64,000 nt of DNA, from positions 2,052,001 through 2,116,000 of the forward strand of contig NZ_AP025944.1 in NCBI RefSeq assembly GCF_024349685.1, written 5' to 3'. Shown in pieces: positions 47,260-58,301 of the stretch. The translations under genes were made by a program, and so were the position numbers. A model generated the notes under the pieces. That model was given only the letters and a program-made list of their open reading frames with translations, was not told where the DNA came from and searched no databases. The stretch is from Pseudomonas sp. LRP2-20. GTDB taxonomy: Bacteria; Pseudomonadota; Gammaproteobacteria; Pseudomonadales; Pseudomonadaceae. Every line of letters starts with the position of its first letter. Positions within the stretch are counted from its first letter, which is position 1.

Positions 47260-48251
47260 AGACCACACCCCTCGACACCCCGAGCGGCGCGCCTGTGCGC
47301 CGCAGCGGCAGCTACTTTGGCCTGGGCACCTACCTGGGCCTGGCCGGCGCCTTGCTGGCGATGATCGTGCTGTTCTCGTTCCTGAGCAGCCACTTCTGGT
47401 CGTACGCAACCTTCAGCACCCTGGCCAACCAGATCCCCGACCTGATGGTGCTGGCCGTGGGCATGACCTTCGTGCTGATCATCGGCGGCATCGACCTGTC
47501 GGTCGGTTCGGTACTGGCCCTGGCGGCATCCACGGTCAGCGTGGCGATCCTCGGCTGGGGCTGGGGCGTGCTGCCCGCTGCCTTGCTCGGCATGGCCGTT
47601 GCCGCCCTGGCTGGCAGCGTCACCGGTGGCGTCACCGTGGCCTGGCGCATCCCGTCGTTCATCGTTTCGCTCGGTGTGCTGGAGATGGCCCGCGGCCTGG
47701 CCTACCAGTTCACCGACTCGCGCACCGCTTATATCGGCGATGCCTACGCCTGGTTCTCCAACCCGGTCGCCTTTGGTATCTCGCCGGCCTTCATCATCGC
47801 CTTGCTGGTGATCGTGCTGGCGCAACTGGTGTTGACCCGCACGGTGTTTGGCCGCTACCTGATCGGCATCGGCACCAACGAAGAGGCCGTGCGCCTGGCC
47901 GGCATCGACCCGCGCCCTTACAAGGTGCTGGTGTTCGCCCTGATGGGCCTGCTCGCCGGCCTGGCCGCGCTGTTCCAGATTTCGCGCCTGGAGGCCGCCG
48001 ACCCCAACGCCGGGTCTGGCCTTGAGCTGCAGGTGATCGCTGCCGTGGTGATCGGCGGCACCAGCCTGATGGGCGGGCGCGGCTCGGTCATCAGTACTTT
48101 CTTCGGCGTGCTGATCATTTCTGTGCTGGCCGCAGGCCTTGCGCAGATCGGCGCGTCGGAACCCACCAAGCGCATCATCACCGGGGCGGTGATCGTCATC
48201 GCCGTGGTGCTCGACACTTATCGCAGCCGGCGTGCAGGCCGGCGGAACTGA
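47256..48251 (+). CDS. rbsC: ribose ABC transporter permease RbsC
   Basis: A 331-residue permease with about ten helices and the BPD_transp_2 motif IGIGTNEEAVRLAGIDPRPYK. Its ATG overlaps the rbsA stop by 4 bases (ATGA), coupling translation. It forms the ribose channel with RbsA and RbsB. Confidence 0.93.
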   Translation: MKTTPLDTPSGAPVRRSGSYFGLGTYLGLAGALLAMIVLFSFLSSHFWSYATFSTLANQIPDLMVLAVGMTFVLIIGGIDLSVGSVLALAASTVSVAILGWGWGVLPAALLGMAVAALAGSVTGGVTVAWRIPSFIVSLGVLEMARGLAYQFTDSRTAYIGDAYAWFSNPVAFGISPAFIIALLVIVLAQLVLTRTVFGRYLIGIGTNEEAVRLAGIDPRPYKVLVFALMGLLAGLAALFQISRLEAADPNAGSGLELQVIAAVVIGGTSLMGGRGSVISTFFGVLIISVLAAGLAQIGASEPTKRIITGAVIVIAVVLDTYRSRRAGRRN

Positions 48252-48255
48252 CAAC

Positions 48256-49278
48256 ATGGCAACCATCAAAGACGTCGCGGCCCTCGCGGGCATTTCCTAC
48301 ACCACGGTATCCCATGTCCTGAACAAGACCCGCCCGGTCAGCGAGCAGGTGCGGCTCAAGGTCGAGGCGGCCATCCTCGAGCTCGACTACGTGCCCAGCG
48401 CCGTGGCGCGCTCGCTCAAGGCGCGCAGCACGGCCACCATCGGCCTGCTGGTACCCAGCAGCGTCAACCCGTACTTTGCCGAACTGGCCCGGGGCATCGA
48501 GGATGCCTGCGAGCGCAACGGCTATTGCGTGATCCTGTGCAACTCCGACGACAACCCACAGAAGCAGCGCAGCTACCTGCGCGTGCTGCTGGAAAAACGC
48601 ATCGATGGCCTGGTGGTGGCATCGGTGGGCGAGGACGCCGACCTGCTGCAGAGCCTGGCCGGCGTGCGCACGCCGATGGTCATCGTCGACCGTGAGCTGG
48701 AAGGCGTCGACGCCGATATGGTGCGTATCGACCATGAGCGCGGCGCCTACCTGGCGACCCGCCATCTGCTGGAGCTGGGCCATCGCGACATCGCCTATAT
48801 CGGCGGCCCCGCCGAGACCGGCGTCACGCAATTGCGCCTGAGCGGCTTCCGCCGGGCGATGGCCGAAGCCGAGGCCCAGGTGCTGCCAGGCCGGGTATTG
48901 CACTGCGACTTCACCAGCCCAGGTGGCCATGCCGCCGCCGTGCAGTTGCTTGAGGGCGAGCGGCCGACGGCGATCTTCGCCGGCAACGACATGATCGGTT
49001 TTGGTGTGTTGCGCGCCGCTGCCGAGCGCAACATCAGTGTGCCGGGCGAGCTGTCGGTGATCGGTTTCGACGATATCGAGCTGAGCCGCTATGTGTACCC
49101 GTCGCTGACCACGGTCGGCCAATCGATTCGCGAGCTTGGCGAAAATGCTGCCGCCTTGCTGCTGTCGCGTATCGCCACGCCCCGTCGCGATGCGGCCGAA
49201 CAGCGCATCGTCGCCCCGCGCATCGTGCTGCGCGAATCCACCGGGCCGCGCCCGGACCTGTTCAACGATTACCGCTAA
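48256..49278 (+). CDS. rbsR: LacI-family repressor RbsR
   Basis: A 340-residue LacI-family regulator: helix-turn-helix TIKDVAALAGISYTTVSHVLN and hinge VARSLK, then a periplasmic-binding-like sensor domain. It is presumed to bind the palindrome at 44679-44692 and release on ribose or a phosphorylated product. It lies inside the operon it controls, 4 bases after rbsC. Confidence 0.92.
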   Translation: MATIKDVAALAGISYTTVSHVLNKTRPVSEQVRLKVEAAILELDYVPSAVARSLKARSTATIGLLVPSSVNPYFAELARGIEDACERNGYCVILCNSDDNPQKQRSYLRVLLEKRIDGLVVASVGEDADLLQSLAGVRTPMVIVDRELEGVDADMVRIDHERGAYLATRHLLELGHRDIAYIGGPAETGVTQLRLSGFRRAMAEAEAQVLPGRVLHCDFTSPGGHAAAVQLLEGERPTAIFAGNDMIGFGVLRAAAERNISVPGELSVIGFDDIELSRYVYPSLTTVGQSIRELGENAAALLLSRIATPRRDAAEQRIVAPRIVLRESTGPRPDLFNDYR

Positions 49279-49289
49279 GGAATTGCGCC

Positions 49290-50198
49290 ATGAATCCCAA
49301 GGTAGTGGTGGTCGGCAGCCTCAACATGGACCTGGTGGCCCGCGCCCAGCGGCTGCCGAGGCCCGGTGAAACACTGGCGGGGGAGAGCTTTTTCACCGTG
49401 CCCGGCGGCAAGGGTGCCAACCAGGCGGTGGCGGTGGCGCGCCTGGGCGGCAGCGTGGCGATGGTGGGCAATGTCGGGGATGACGCCTACGGCCAGCAGT
49501 TGCGCCAGGCGCTGGCAGTGGAAGGCATCGATTGCCAGGCGGTCAGCGTGTGCCCGGGCGTGTCCAGTGGCGTGGCGCTGATCACCGTGGACGCTGCCAG
49601 CCAGAACTGCATCGTCATCATCCCAGGCGGCAACGGGCTGCTGACGCCTGAGTCGGTGCAGCGTTTCGATGCCTTGCTGCAAGCGGCCGAGGTGATCATC
49701 TGCCAGCTCGAAGTGCCGGCCGAGACCGTGGCCTGGACCTTGGCCCGGGGGCGCGAACTGGGCAAGCAGGTGGTCCTGAACCCGGCGCCGGCCACTGGCC
49801 CGTTGCCGGCGGACTGGTTTGCCCACATCGATTACCTCACGCCCAATGAAAGCGAAGCCGAGGCCCTGACCGGCCTGCCGGTCAGCGATCTGGACAGCGC
49901 CCGCCGTGCTGGCGAACGCTTGTTGCAACTGGGGGCCGGCAAGGTGATCGTCACGTTGGGCGCGCAGGGGGCTTTGTTCGTCAGCCGTGACGGCAGCCGG
50001 CACTTCCCGGCGCCCCAGGTTCAGCCGCTGGATACCACGGCGGCGGGTGACACCTTCATCGGCGGTTTTGCCGCTGCGCTGGTGCAGGGCAAGGAGGAGG
50101 GCGAGGCCATCGCGTTCGGCCAGCGTGCCGCCGCGTTGTCCGTTACCCGTGCCGGTGCCCAACCGTCGATTCCTTATCTTGCGGAGCTGACGCCATGA
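49290..50198 (+). CDS. rbsK: ribokinase RbsK
   Basis: A 302-residue PfkB-family kinase: N-terminal [24 protein letters not shown] and the C-terminal catalytic [14 protein letters not shown] (Asp of the GD pair acts as base). It phosphorylates ribose to ribose 5-phosphate. It overlaps rbsD by 4 bases. Confidence 0.94.
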   Translation: MNPKVVVVGSLNMDLVARAQRLPRPGETLAGESFFTVPGGKGANQAVAVARLGGSVAMVGNVGDDAYGQQLRQALAVEGIDCQAVSVCPGVSSGVALITVDAASQNCIVIIPGGNGLLTPESVQRFDALLQAAEVIICQLEVPAETVAWTLARGRELGKQVVLNPAPATGPLPADWFAHIDYLTPNESEAEALTGLPVSDLDSARRAGERLLQLGAGKVIVTLGAQGALFVSRDGSRHFPAPQVQPLDTTAAGDTFIGGFAAALVQGKEEGEAIAFGQRAAALSVTRAGAQPSIPYLAELTP

Positions 50199-50593
50199 AA
50201 AAGACTGCGCTGCTCAACGTCGCCCTGTCGCGCACCATCGCCGGGATGGGCCATGGCGACATCCTGGTGATTGGCGACGCGGGGTTGCCGGTGCCGCCTG
50301 GGGTCGAGCTGATCGATCTGGCGTTGACGGCGGGGATACCGGATTTTGCCAGCGTGCTGCGCGCGGTGTTGAGCGAGCTGCAGGTGGAGCGGCATGTGCT
50401 GGCTGAAGAGATGCAGAAGGTGGTGCCGCCGGCGCTGGTCGAAATCGAGCGCCTGAAGGGCAAGCTGGGTAAGCGCGAATGGCTGAGCCATGAGGATTTC
50501 AAGGTGCTGTCGCGCAGTGCCCGGGCGATCGTGCGCACCGGCGAGTGCCAGCCCTACAGCAACATCGCCCTGGTTTCCGGCGTGACCTTCTAA
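50195..50593 (+). CDS. rbsD: D-ribose pyranase RbsD
   Basis: A 132-residue protein matching RbsD, which interconverts beta-pyranose and beta-furanose ribose: [24 protein letters not shown] carries the catalytic His, and [14 protein letters not shown] ends the protein. It supplies the furanose form to RbsK. Last gene of the rbs operon. Confidence 0.93.
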   Translation: MKKTALLNVALSRTIAGMGHGDILVIGDAGLPVPPGVELIDLALTAGIPDFASVLRAVLSELQVERHVLAEEMQKVVPPALVEIERLKGKLGKREWLSHEDFKVLSRSARAIVRTGECQPYSNIALVSGVTF

Positions 50594-50622
50594 TCGTTCA
50601 ATTTCTAAAGGCTGGTCCTTGT

Positions 50623-50757
50623 GGGAGCAACTGTCTTGCTCAATTTCTAGAATCTGGCGCGATCCCTGTGGGAGCGGGCTTGCCCGCGAACACGGGCGAA
50701 GCCCGTGCCATCCAGCGCGGTGTCTTCTTCGCGGGTAAACCCGCTCCCACAGGGGCC
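50623..50757. repeat. 40-bp motif plus REP pair
   Basis: GGGAGCAACTGTCTTGCTCAATTTCTAG motif (50623-50663) followed by inverted REP copies of the GCGGGCTTGCCCGCGAA / GCGGGTAAACCCGC types (50664-50757). Confidence 0.8.
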
Positions 50758-50801
50758 GGTAATACGTTGGAAACATGTATCCAAGGCAACAGGAGTGCCC
50801 C

Positions 50802-51809
50802 ATGCTCAAGCCCCTGCTACAAGGACTCACCCTCATGGCCGCAGCCGCTACCACCACCCTCCAGGCCGCCCCGCGTGACCTGATCATCGACACCGACCCC
50901 GGCGCCGATGATGTGGTCGCACTGTTCCTGGCCATGGCCTCACCTGACGAACTGAACATCCGCGCCATCACCACCGTCGCCGGCAACGTGCGCCTGGAAA
51001 AGACCTCGCGCAACGCCCGCCTGGCCCGCGAATGGGCCAACCGCGAAGACATCCCGGTATACGCCGGGGCAGGGCGGCCATTGGTGCGCCCGCCCATCTA
51101 CGCCGCCGATGTCCACGGCGAAGAAGGCCTGACCGGCGTCCAGGTGCATGAGCCGAAAAAGCCCTTGGCCGAAGGCAATGCCGTGCAGTACCTGGTCGAC
51201 ACCCTGGGTAGCGCCAAACCCCACAGCATCACCCTCGCCATGCTCGGCCCGCAGACCAACCTGGCCCTGGCGCTGATCCAGCGGCCAGAGATCGCCCAAG
51301 GCATCAAGGAAGTCGTGGTCATGGGCGGCGCCCACTTCAATGGCGGCAACATGACCCCGGTGGCGGAGTTCAACCTCTACGCCGACCCGCATGCCGCCGA
51401 AGTGGTGCTGGCCAGTGGCGTGCAACTCACTTATCTGCCGCTGGATGTCACGCACAAAGTCATCACCAGCGACGCCCGCCTCAAGCAGTTGGCTGCCGTG
51501 AACAACCAGGCCAGCAAGCAGGTGGTCGACATTCTGCAGGCTTACGTCAAGCACGACATGGACGTGTACGGCATGCCCGGTGGCCCGGTGCATGACGCCA
51601 GTGTCATCGCCTATCTGCTCAAGCCCGAGCTGTTCAGCGGCCGGCGCATCCACATGCGCGTCGACAGCCGCGAAGGCCCGACCTTTGGCCAGACCATCGC
51701 CGACTGGTACGGCGTGCTCAAGCAGCCGGCCAATGTGCTGTGGATCAACGAGGCGGATGCCCAGGGCTTTTTCGACCTGCTCAGCGCGCGCCTGGCTCGA
51801 TTGCAATAG
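50802..51809 (+). CDS. exported nucleoside hydrolase
   Basis: A 335-residue inosine/uridine-preferring nucleoside hydrolase with a signal peptide (cleaved near LQA-APR). The Ca2+-binding DTDPGADD motif is at 30-37, and LPLDVTHK and the downstream Asp (GPVHDASVIAY) complete the site. It would cut nucleosides to ribose plus base outside the cytoplasm. AGGAG lies 6 bases before the ATG. Placed directly after rbsD, it could feed the ribose importer. Confidence 0.85.
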   Translation: MLKPLLQGLTLMAAAATTTLQAAPRDLIIDTDPGADDVVALFLAMASPDELNIRAITTVAGNVRLEKTSRNARLAREWANREDIPVYAGAGRPLVRPPIYAADVHGEEGLTGVQVHEPKKPLAEGNAVQYLVDTLGSAKPHSITLAMLGPQTNLALALIQRPEIAQGIKEVVVMGGAHFNGGNMTPVAEFNLYADPHAAEVVLASGVQLTYLPLDVTHKVITSDARLKQLAAVNNQASKQVVDILQAYVKHDMDVYGMPGGPVHDASVIAYLLKPELFSGRRIHMRVDSREGPTFGQTIADWYGVLKQPANVLWINEADAQGFFDLLSARLARLQ

Positions 51810-51993
51810 CTGCGTGCGGCGCGTAGCGCTCGAAGACCTGGTCGATGAAACTGCGCGCCGCTTCACCGCCGCGGTCACGCACCAGCAGGTCGATGGCGAT
51901 CAGCAGCAACTCTTCGGGCGTGCTGGGGCTGTAGGCGCTCTGGCCCTCGGCCCATTTGACCTTGATATCGGCGTCGATGCTGTGGCTGCTCAT
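51781..51993 (-). CDS. small conserved hypothetical protein
   Basis: A 70-residue acidic protein starting MSSHSIDADIKVKWAEGQSAYSP. GAGAG lies 6 bases before the ATG. It overlaps the 3' end of the convergent nucleoside hydrolase gene by 29 bases. No family is recognised. Confidence 0.6.
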   Translation of the reverse strand: MSSHSIDADIKVKWAEGQSAYSPSTPEELLLIAIDLLVRDRGGEAARSFIDQVFERYAPHAAIAIEPGAR

Positions 51994-52253
51994 GAAAGGC
52001 TCTCGCGGAAGACCCGGGGCGGAGGGGCGAACACCGGATCCTGGCGTTCGAAGAAGGCACTGTGCCTTCACTTCCTAAAGTAAATCATGACTTTGCAACG
52101 CACACCAAGCGCCTCGTCGGTTGAGCGGTAAAATTCGGTCACGATTGCCTTTGGCCTCGGCGTGCCGAGTTCAGGCAGACTTGCGCGGTTTTGCAACGAA
52201 TTAATGAAGGAGCTGTCCGATCAGGCAGTTCCCAGATCGATTTAGGAGGATTC

Positions 52254-52574
52254 ATGTTCCGTACCCGTGCTTTCCTGGCAACCCTGGCGGTGGCTGCTGT
52301 CCTGGCGGGTTGCAGCACTGGCGGTAACTCGAGGGGCGGCAAGGCACCTGAGGCGTCGGCAGGCAATGATGGCCGCTGCGAGGCCAGCGGCGCCGACTTC
52401 GCCATTGGCAAGCGCGGTAGCGCCGAGCTGCTGGAGCAGGCGCGCAAGGCCAGTGGTTCGCAGATGGCGCGCATGCTCAAGCCGCACGACGTGGTAACCC
52501 TGGAGTACCGCTCCGAACGCTTGAACCTGAACGTGGATGAGCAAGGTGTGGTGACCCGCGTCAACTGCGGCTGA
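52254..52574 (+). CDS. I78-type peptidase-inhibitor-like lipoprotein
   Basis: A 106-residue lipoprotein: signal with lipobox LAGC (C20), then a domain like the I78 inhibitor family, seen in HDVVTLEYRSERLNLNVDEQGVVTRVNCG, where family members have DFRPDRLNV and end V-x-CG. It may restrain serine proteases in the envelope. A strong AGGAGG lies 6 bases before the ATG. Confidence 0.75.
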   Translation: MFRTRAFLATLAVAAVLAGCSTGGNSRGGKAPEASAGNDGRCEASGADFAIGKRGSAELLEQARKASGSQMARMLKPHDVVTLEYRSERLNLNVDEQGVVTRVNCG

Positions 52575-52613
52575 CCGGCACTTTAACTTCTTAAAGCTGG
52601 CGCGCGCGCGCCC

Positions 52614-52781
52614 CCCTGTGGGAGCCGCGCTTGCCGGCGATGGGCCGCGAAGCGGCCCCGGCAATTTATGCAATAACCTTGAAATCGTGGGGCCGCTTCG
52701 CGGCCCATCGCCGGCAAGCGCGGCTCCCACAGGGTGGGTGGGGGCGCTAGATTCTAGAAATTGATCAAGACAGCTGCTCCC
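52614..52781 (-). repeat. composite repeat: REPIN plus 40-bp motif (copy 2, inverted)
   Basis: REP pair of the GGAGCCGCGCTTGCCGGCGATGGG type (52614-52734) with a spacer related to that of copy 1, followed by the 40-bp motif (52744-52781) in inverted orientation. Confidence 0.8.
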
Positions 52782-52803
52782 ACCGGGCAGCGACAAACGC
52801 CCA

Positions 52804-52837
52804 TAAAAAAACCCGCCACATGTGGCGGGTTTTTTTA
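52804..52837 (-). terminator. terminator after cold-shock gene
   Basis: AAACCCGCCACA-TGTGGCGGGTTT stem flanked by A and T runs, working in both directions; it ends the csp gene on the minus strand. Confidence 0.88.
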
Positions 52838-52849
52838 CAGCTGCCCGAA

Positions 52850-53062
52850 TTACTCCGGACGAACCTGAGCAGCCTGCATGCCCTTCTGGCCGCGCTCGGC
52901 GACGAAGGAAACAGTCTGGCCTTCTTTCAGGCTCTTGAAGCCGTCGGATTCGATGGCTTTGAAGTGTACGAACAGGTCGTCGCCGCCGCCTGCTGGGGTG
53001 ATGAAGCCGTAGCCTTTCTCATCATTGAACCATTTGACGGTGCCTTGTTGGCGATTGGACAT
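52850..53062 (-). CDS. cold-shock domain protein
   Basis: A 70-residue CSD protein: RNP1 KGYGFI and RNP2 DLFVHF motifs intact. Binds single-stranded RNA/DNA as a chaperone. ATG 53062 is chosen, giving the family start [17 protein letters not shown]. Own terminator follows. Confidence 0.92.
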   Translation of the reverse strand: MSNRQQGTVKWFNDEKGYGFITPAGGGDDLFVHFKAIESDGFKSLKEGQTVSFVAERGQKGMQAAQVRPE

Positions 53063-53225
53063 GAGGTGAATCTCCAGAACATTTAGTTTTTTCAGTGGTG
53101 CAATGCGGCCGAGGCTACGGAGCACGGGGGACATCATAGTCTAATTCTGCGCATCTAGCGCCTTTTACCTTCGCAGGATATTGATCCAGGGCAAATAATG
53201 CCTGGCCTGCTCTGGCTTTAAGGTT

Positions 53226-53531
53226 TCAGCTCTTTGGCGCGCAGGCCTGTTTCACGACGCTTTGCGCCTTCTGCATCAGCTTGGCGTCCACGCCGTCAGT
53301 GCTGTCCAGGTCGGCAATCTCTGCGTCGGTGAAATTCTTCTTGATCGCCTGGGCACCACATTCACAGTGCTTTTTCGCGGCTGCGGCGTCGACGCCCTGG
53401 CCGCTGGCCGCCTGTTGGCACTGGGTCATGTAGTGGCCTTCCTTCCCGGCAGGGAAGTTGCCAGCGTTGGCAGCCATCGGCAGCAGCAGGGCGCCAGCGG
53501 CCGCCAGAGCCAGAAGAGACGGTACTCGCAT
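53226..53531 (-). CDS. exported hypothetical protein
   Basis: A 101-residue protein with a signal peptide ending ANA-GNF and three or four Cys (CQQAA, CECG, QACAP) in the mature part, probably oxidised in the periplasm. Family not recognised. Confidence 0.65.
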   Translation of the reverse strand: MRVPSLLALAAAGALLLPMAANAGNFPAGKEGHYMTQCQQAASGQGVDAAAAKKHCECGAQAIKKNFTDAEIADLDSTDGVDAKLMQKAQSVVKQACAPKS

Positions 53532-53868
53532 AACCAGTTACTCCTTGGGTTAAGGTCTCAACAAGAGTAGGTTGCTTCCCAAGGTCTGATAGGAATTTTT
53601 CCTCGATAGTTCACCGCAATGGCGTATTTTCCAAATATTTCTACGGGCCGTGCAGCCCGCGTGCTAGCATGCCCGGCTTGCAGCTGACAACGTGCAGCTT
53701 GCAGCTATCTTTTTTCTTTCCAGTCACTCTGGTTCGTCCCTGGCAAGCCGAAAGGCTTCTGCCACTGTGAGGCAGGCTTCCCCGAAGGGAAGGCAGGTCG
53801 GATCTTGTACTGGCTCATCCCAACCCACGTGACCTTTGGTAGGGGTCACCACTAGGAGAGGAGGCGCC
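53532..53868. other. thrS upstream region with structured leader
   Basis: No gene is seen here. AGCTGCAAG-type repeats lie near 53675-53708. Three consecutive hairpins follow: AAGCC-GAAA-GGCTT (53745-53758), CTGCC-ACTGTGA-GGCAG (53759-53775) and CTTCCC-CGAA-GGGAAG (53777-53792). They lie ahead of the thrS ATG and may serve translational control of thrS. Confidence 0.55.
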
Positions 53869-55791
53869 ATGCCCGTTATTACTCTTCCCGATGGCAGTCA
53901 ACGTTCGTTTGATCACGCCGTATCCGTTGCCGACGTCGCCGCTTCCATCGGCGCCGGCCTGGCCAAGGCCACCGTGGCCGGCAAGGTCGACGGCAAACTG
54001 GTCGATGCTTGCGACCTGATCAACCACGACGCCACCCTGCAGATCATCACCCCTAAAGATGCAGAGGGACTGGAGATCATCCGCCACTCGTGCGCCCACC
54101 TGGTCGGCCACGCGGTGAAGCAGCTGTACCCGACCGCCAAGATGGTGATCGGCCCGGTGATCGACGAAGGCTTCTATTACGACATCGCCTACGAGCGCCC
54201 CTTCACCCCTGAAGACATGGCCGCCATCGAAAAGCGCATGATGGAGCTGATCGAAAAAGACTACGACGTGGTCAAGAAGATGACCCCGCGCGCCGAAGTC
54301 ATCGAAGTGTTCAAGGCCCGTGGCGAAGACTACAAGCTGCGCCTGGTCGAAGACATGCCGGACGAGCAGGCCATGGGCCTGTACTACCACGAAGAATACG
54401 TCGACATGTGCCGTGGCCCGCACGTGCCGAACACGCGTTTCCTCAAGGCCTTCAAGCTGACCAAGCTGTCCGGCGCCTACTGGCGCGGCGATGCCAAGAA
54501 CGAGCAGCTGCAGCGCGTGTACGGTACCGCCTGGGCTGACAAGAAGCAGCTGGCTGCCTACATCCAGCGCATCGAAGAAGCCGAAAAACGCGACCACCGC
54601 AAGATCGGCAAGCAGCTCGACCTCTTCCACCTGCAGGAAGAAGCCCCGGGCATGGTGTTCTGGCACGCCAACGGCTGGACCGTGTACCAGGTGCTCGAGC
54701 AGTACATGCGCCAGGTTCAGCGCGTCAATGGCTACCAGGAAATCAAGACCCCGCAAGTCGTCGACCGCATCCTTTGGGAGCGTTCCGGCCACTGGTCGAA
54801 CTACGCCGAAAACATGTTCACCACCTCGTCGGAAAGCCGTGACTACGCGGTCAAGCCGATGAACTGCCCGTGCCACGTGCAGGTGTTCAACCAGGGCCTG
54901 AAGAGCTACCGCGACCTGCCGCTGCGCCTGGCCGAGTTCGGTGCCTGCCACCGTAACGAGCCATCTGGCGCCCTGCACGGCATCATGCGCGTGCGTGGCT
55001 TCGTGCAGGACGACGCGCACATCTTCTGCACCGAAGAACAGGTGAAGAAAGAAGCCGCCGACTTCATCAAGCTGACCCTGGACGTGTACAAGGACTTCGG
55101 CTTCACCGACATCGCCATGAAGCTGTCCACCCGTCCGGCCAAGCGTGTCGGCTCCGAAGAGCTGTGGGACCGTGCCGAAGGCGCACTGGCCGACGCCCTG
55201 AACGAGTCGGGCCTGGAGTGGGAATACCAGCCGGGCGAGGGCGCCTTCTACGGCCCGAAGATCGAGTTCACCCTGCGCGACTGCCTCGGCCGTAACTGGC
55301 AGTGCGGTACCCTGCAGTACGACCCGAACCTGCCAGAGCGCCTGGATGCCAGCTATATCGCCGAAGATAACAGCCGGGTTCGCCCAGTCATGCTGCACCG
55401 TGCGATCCTTGGTTCGTTCGAGCGCTTCATCGGCATGCTGATCGAGCACTACGCTGGCGTGTTCCCGGCGTGGCTGGCACCGACCCAGGCGGTGATCATG
55501 AACATCACCGACAAGCAGGCCGATTTCGCCCTCGAAGTGGAAAATGCCCTGAACGGTAGCGGTTTCCGTGCCAAGTCGGACTTGAGAAATGAGAAGATCG
55601 GCTTTAAAATCCGCGAGCATACTTTGCTCAAGGTCCCGTACCTTTTGGTTATAGGGGACCGTGAAGTCGAAACACGAACCGTCGCTGTGCGTACTCGCGA
55701 AGGCGCAGACCTGGGCTCCATGCCCGTCGCCCAGTTCGTTGAGCTTCTGGCACAAGCGGTTTCCCGGCGTGGACGCCAAGAATCGGAGTAA
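53869..55791 (+). CDS. thrS: threonyl-tRNA synthetase
   Basis: A 640-residue class II aminoacyl-tRNA synthetase: N-terminal TGS domain, editing domain with the [16 protein letters not shown] motif, catalytic core with the zinc ligand region [10 protein letters not shown], and C-terminal anticodon-binding domain. Charges tRNA-Thr. GGAGAGGAGG lies just before ATG 53869. First gene of the infC-rpmI-rplT operon. Confidence 0.96.
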   Translation: MPVITLPDGSQRSFDHAVSVADVAASIGAGLAKATVAGKVDGKLVDACDLINHDATLQIITPKDAEGLEIIRHSCAHLVGHAVKQLYPTAKMVIGPVIDEGFYYDIAYERPFTPEDMAAIEKRMMELIEKDYDVVKKMTPRAEVIEVFKARGEDYKLRLVEDMPDEQAMGLYYHEEYVDMCRGPHVPNTRFLKAFKLTKLSGAYWRGDAKNEQLQRVYGTAWADKKQLAAYIQRIEEAEKRDHRKIGKQLDLFHLQEEAPGMVFWHANGWTVYQVLEQYMRQVQRVNGYQEIKTPQVVDRILWERSGHWSNYAENMFTTSSESRDYAVKPMNCPCHVQVFNQGLKSYRDLPLRLAEFGACHRNEPSGALHGIMRVRGFVQDDAHIFCTEEQVKKEAADFIKLTLDVYKDFGFTDIAMKLSTRPAKRVGSEELWDRAEGALADALNESGLEWEYQPGEGAFYGPKIEFTLRDCLGRNWQCGTLQYDPNLPERLDASYIAEDNSRVRPVMLHRAILGSFERFIGMLIEHYAGVFPAWLAPTQAVIMNITDKQADFALEVENALNGSGFRAKSDLRNEKIGFKIREHTLLKVPYLLVIGDREVETRTVAVRTREGADLGSMPVAQFVELLAQAVSRRGRQESE

Positions 55792-56342
55792 TGACTATTA
55801 AGCGTGAAATGAGAAACGATAAGCGTGCTGTACCGAAGGCCCCGATCAACGAGAATATCTCGGCCCGCGAGGTTCGGTTAATTGGCGCTGATGGCGAGCA
55901 GGTTGGCATCGTCTCGATTGATGAAGCGCTTCGTATCGCTGAAGAAGCGAAGCTGGATCTGGTGGAAATCTCTGCAGACGCGGTACCGCCTGTCTGCAAG
56001 GTGATGGACTACGGCAAGCACCTCTTCGAGAAGAAGAAGCAGGCCAACGAAGCCAAGAAAAACCAGAAGCAGATCCAGATCAAAGAAATCAAGTTTCGTC
56101 CAGGGACGGAAGAAGGGGATTACCAGGTAAAACTACGCAACCTGGTACGTTTCCTTACCGATGGGGACAAGGCCAAGATCTCTCTGAGATTCCGCGGCCG
56201 TGAGATGGCCCACCAGGAGCTGGGCATGGAGCTGTTGAAGCGGGTCGAAACCGACCTCGCCGAATACGGCACCGTTGAGCAGCATCCGAAGATGGAAGGA
56301 CGCCAGCTTATGATGGTCATCGCCCCCAAAAAGAAGAAGTAA
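55791..56342 (+). CDS. infC: translation initiation factor IF-3
   Basis: A 183-residue IF-3 with both halves: [29 protein letters not shown] and the C-terminal [17 protein letters not shown]. The first codon is uncertain: ATG 55791 shares its A with the thrS TAA, while in many Pseudomonas the annotated IF-3 start is an ATT and here an ATT lies 6 bases downstream (55797). Either way the protein is complete. Non-AUG IF-3 starts allow self-control by IF-3. Confidence 0.93.
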   Translation: MTIKREMRNDKRAVPKAPINENISAREVRLIGADGEQVGIVSIDEALRIAEEAKLDLVEISADAVPPVCKVMDYGKHLFEKKKQANEAKKNQKQIQIKEIKFRPGTEEGDYQVKLRNLVRFLTDGDKAKISLRFRGREMAHQELGMELLKRVETDLAEYGTVEQHPKMEGRQLMMVIAPKKKK

Positions 56343-56403
56343 TCTCCCGGGCACGGCAGGCCTGATGATTATTGTGTAATTTTATCGAATGCGGAGTTCC
56401 AAC

Positions 56404-56598
56404 ATGCCAAAAATGAAAACCAAGAGCGGTGCTGCGAAGCGCTTCCTGAAGACCGCTTCCGGCTTCAAGCACAAGCACGCTTTCAAGAGCCACATCCTGA
56501 CCAAAATGTCGACCAAGCGTAAGCGTCAACTGCGCGGTGCCAGCCTGCTGCACCCGTCTGACGTGGCAAAAGTCGAGCGCATGCTGCGCGTACGTTAA
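56404..56598 (+). CDS. rpmI: ribosomal protein L35
   Basis: A 64-residue basic protein, [20 protein letters not shown] onward, typical of L35. It follows infC in the conserved operon. Confidence 0.96.
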   Translation: MPKMKTKSGAAKRFLKTASGFKHKHAFKSHILTKMSTKRKRQLRGASLLHPSDVAKVERMLRVR

Positions 56599-56625
56599 TT
56601 CTGGTTTAGATAGAGGAAGTTACTC

Positions 56626-56982
56626 ATGGCTCGTGTTAAGCGTGGCGTCATCGCTCGTAAGCGTCACAAGAAAATTCTGAAACTGGCTAAAGGCTACTAC
56701 GGTGCACGCTCGCGCGTATTCCGCGTTGCCAAGCAGGCTGTCATCAAGGCTGGTCAATATGCCTACCGTGACCGTCGTCAGAAGAAGCGTCAGTTCCGCG
56801 CACTGTGGATCGCTCGTATCAACGCCGGTGCCCGCACCAACGGTCTGTCCTACAGCCGTCTGATTGCTGGCCTGAAAAAGGCTTCGATCGAAATCGACCG
56901 TAAGGTTCTGGCCGATCTGGCAGTGAACGAAAAAGCGGCGTTTGCTGCGATTGTCGAGAAAGCTAAAGCCGTTCTGGCTTAA
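56626..56982 (+). CDS. rplT: ribosomal protein L20
   Basis: A 118-residue L20, starting [33 protein letters not shown]20 is known to repress its own operon by binding the rpmI leader in E. coli; conservation of that site was not tested here. Confidence 0.96.
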   Translation: MARVKRGVIARKRHKKILKLAKGYYGARSRVFRVAKQAVIKAGQYAYRDRRQKKRQFRALWIARINAGARTNGLSYSRLIAGLKKASIEIDRKVLADLAVNEKAAFAAIVEKAKAVLA

Positions 56983-57028
56983 GTACCCGCGACAATCACC
57001 CGGCGGCGCTTGCGGCGCCGGGCATTGA

Positions 57029-58108
<1,080 letters not shown>

Positions 58109-58127
58109 TGGGCTGTGCGGCCAAGGC

Positions 58128-58245
58128 GCGCGCCCAAATTCGTGCGCCAGGCTTTGCACCGCAAGGCGCCACGACGAGTCGTAGCCAGCTACGGCGAGGA
58201 GTGGCAACGCAGCGGTGCGAAGCCTGGTGCCGAAGTTGGGCGTGC
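58128..58245. repeat. 118-base imperfect inverted repeat between pheS and pheT
   Basis: Left arm 58128-58178 and right arm 58196-58245 are inverted copies of each other with scattered mismatches around a 17-base centre (GTAGCCAGCTAC). The RNA would form a long hairpin within the pheST message. Confidence 0.7.
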
Positions 58246-58301
58246 GGGTTGGTCGTACAGGTCACTCAGTCAATGCCCGACGCAACTTTCAGGAGAACAG
58301 C

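Noticed and set aside
45709..47409. A 566-codon open frame antisense to rbsA
   Set aside because: It runs opposite rbsA, whose motifs are complete, and no domain is visible in it.
53815..55779. A 654-codon open frame antisense to thrS
   Set aside because: It has no ribosome site and no family resemblance, and it is the mirror of the GC-rich thrS codons.
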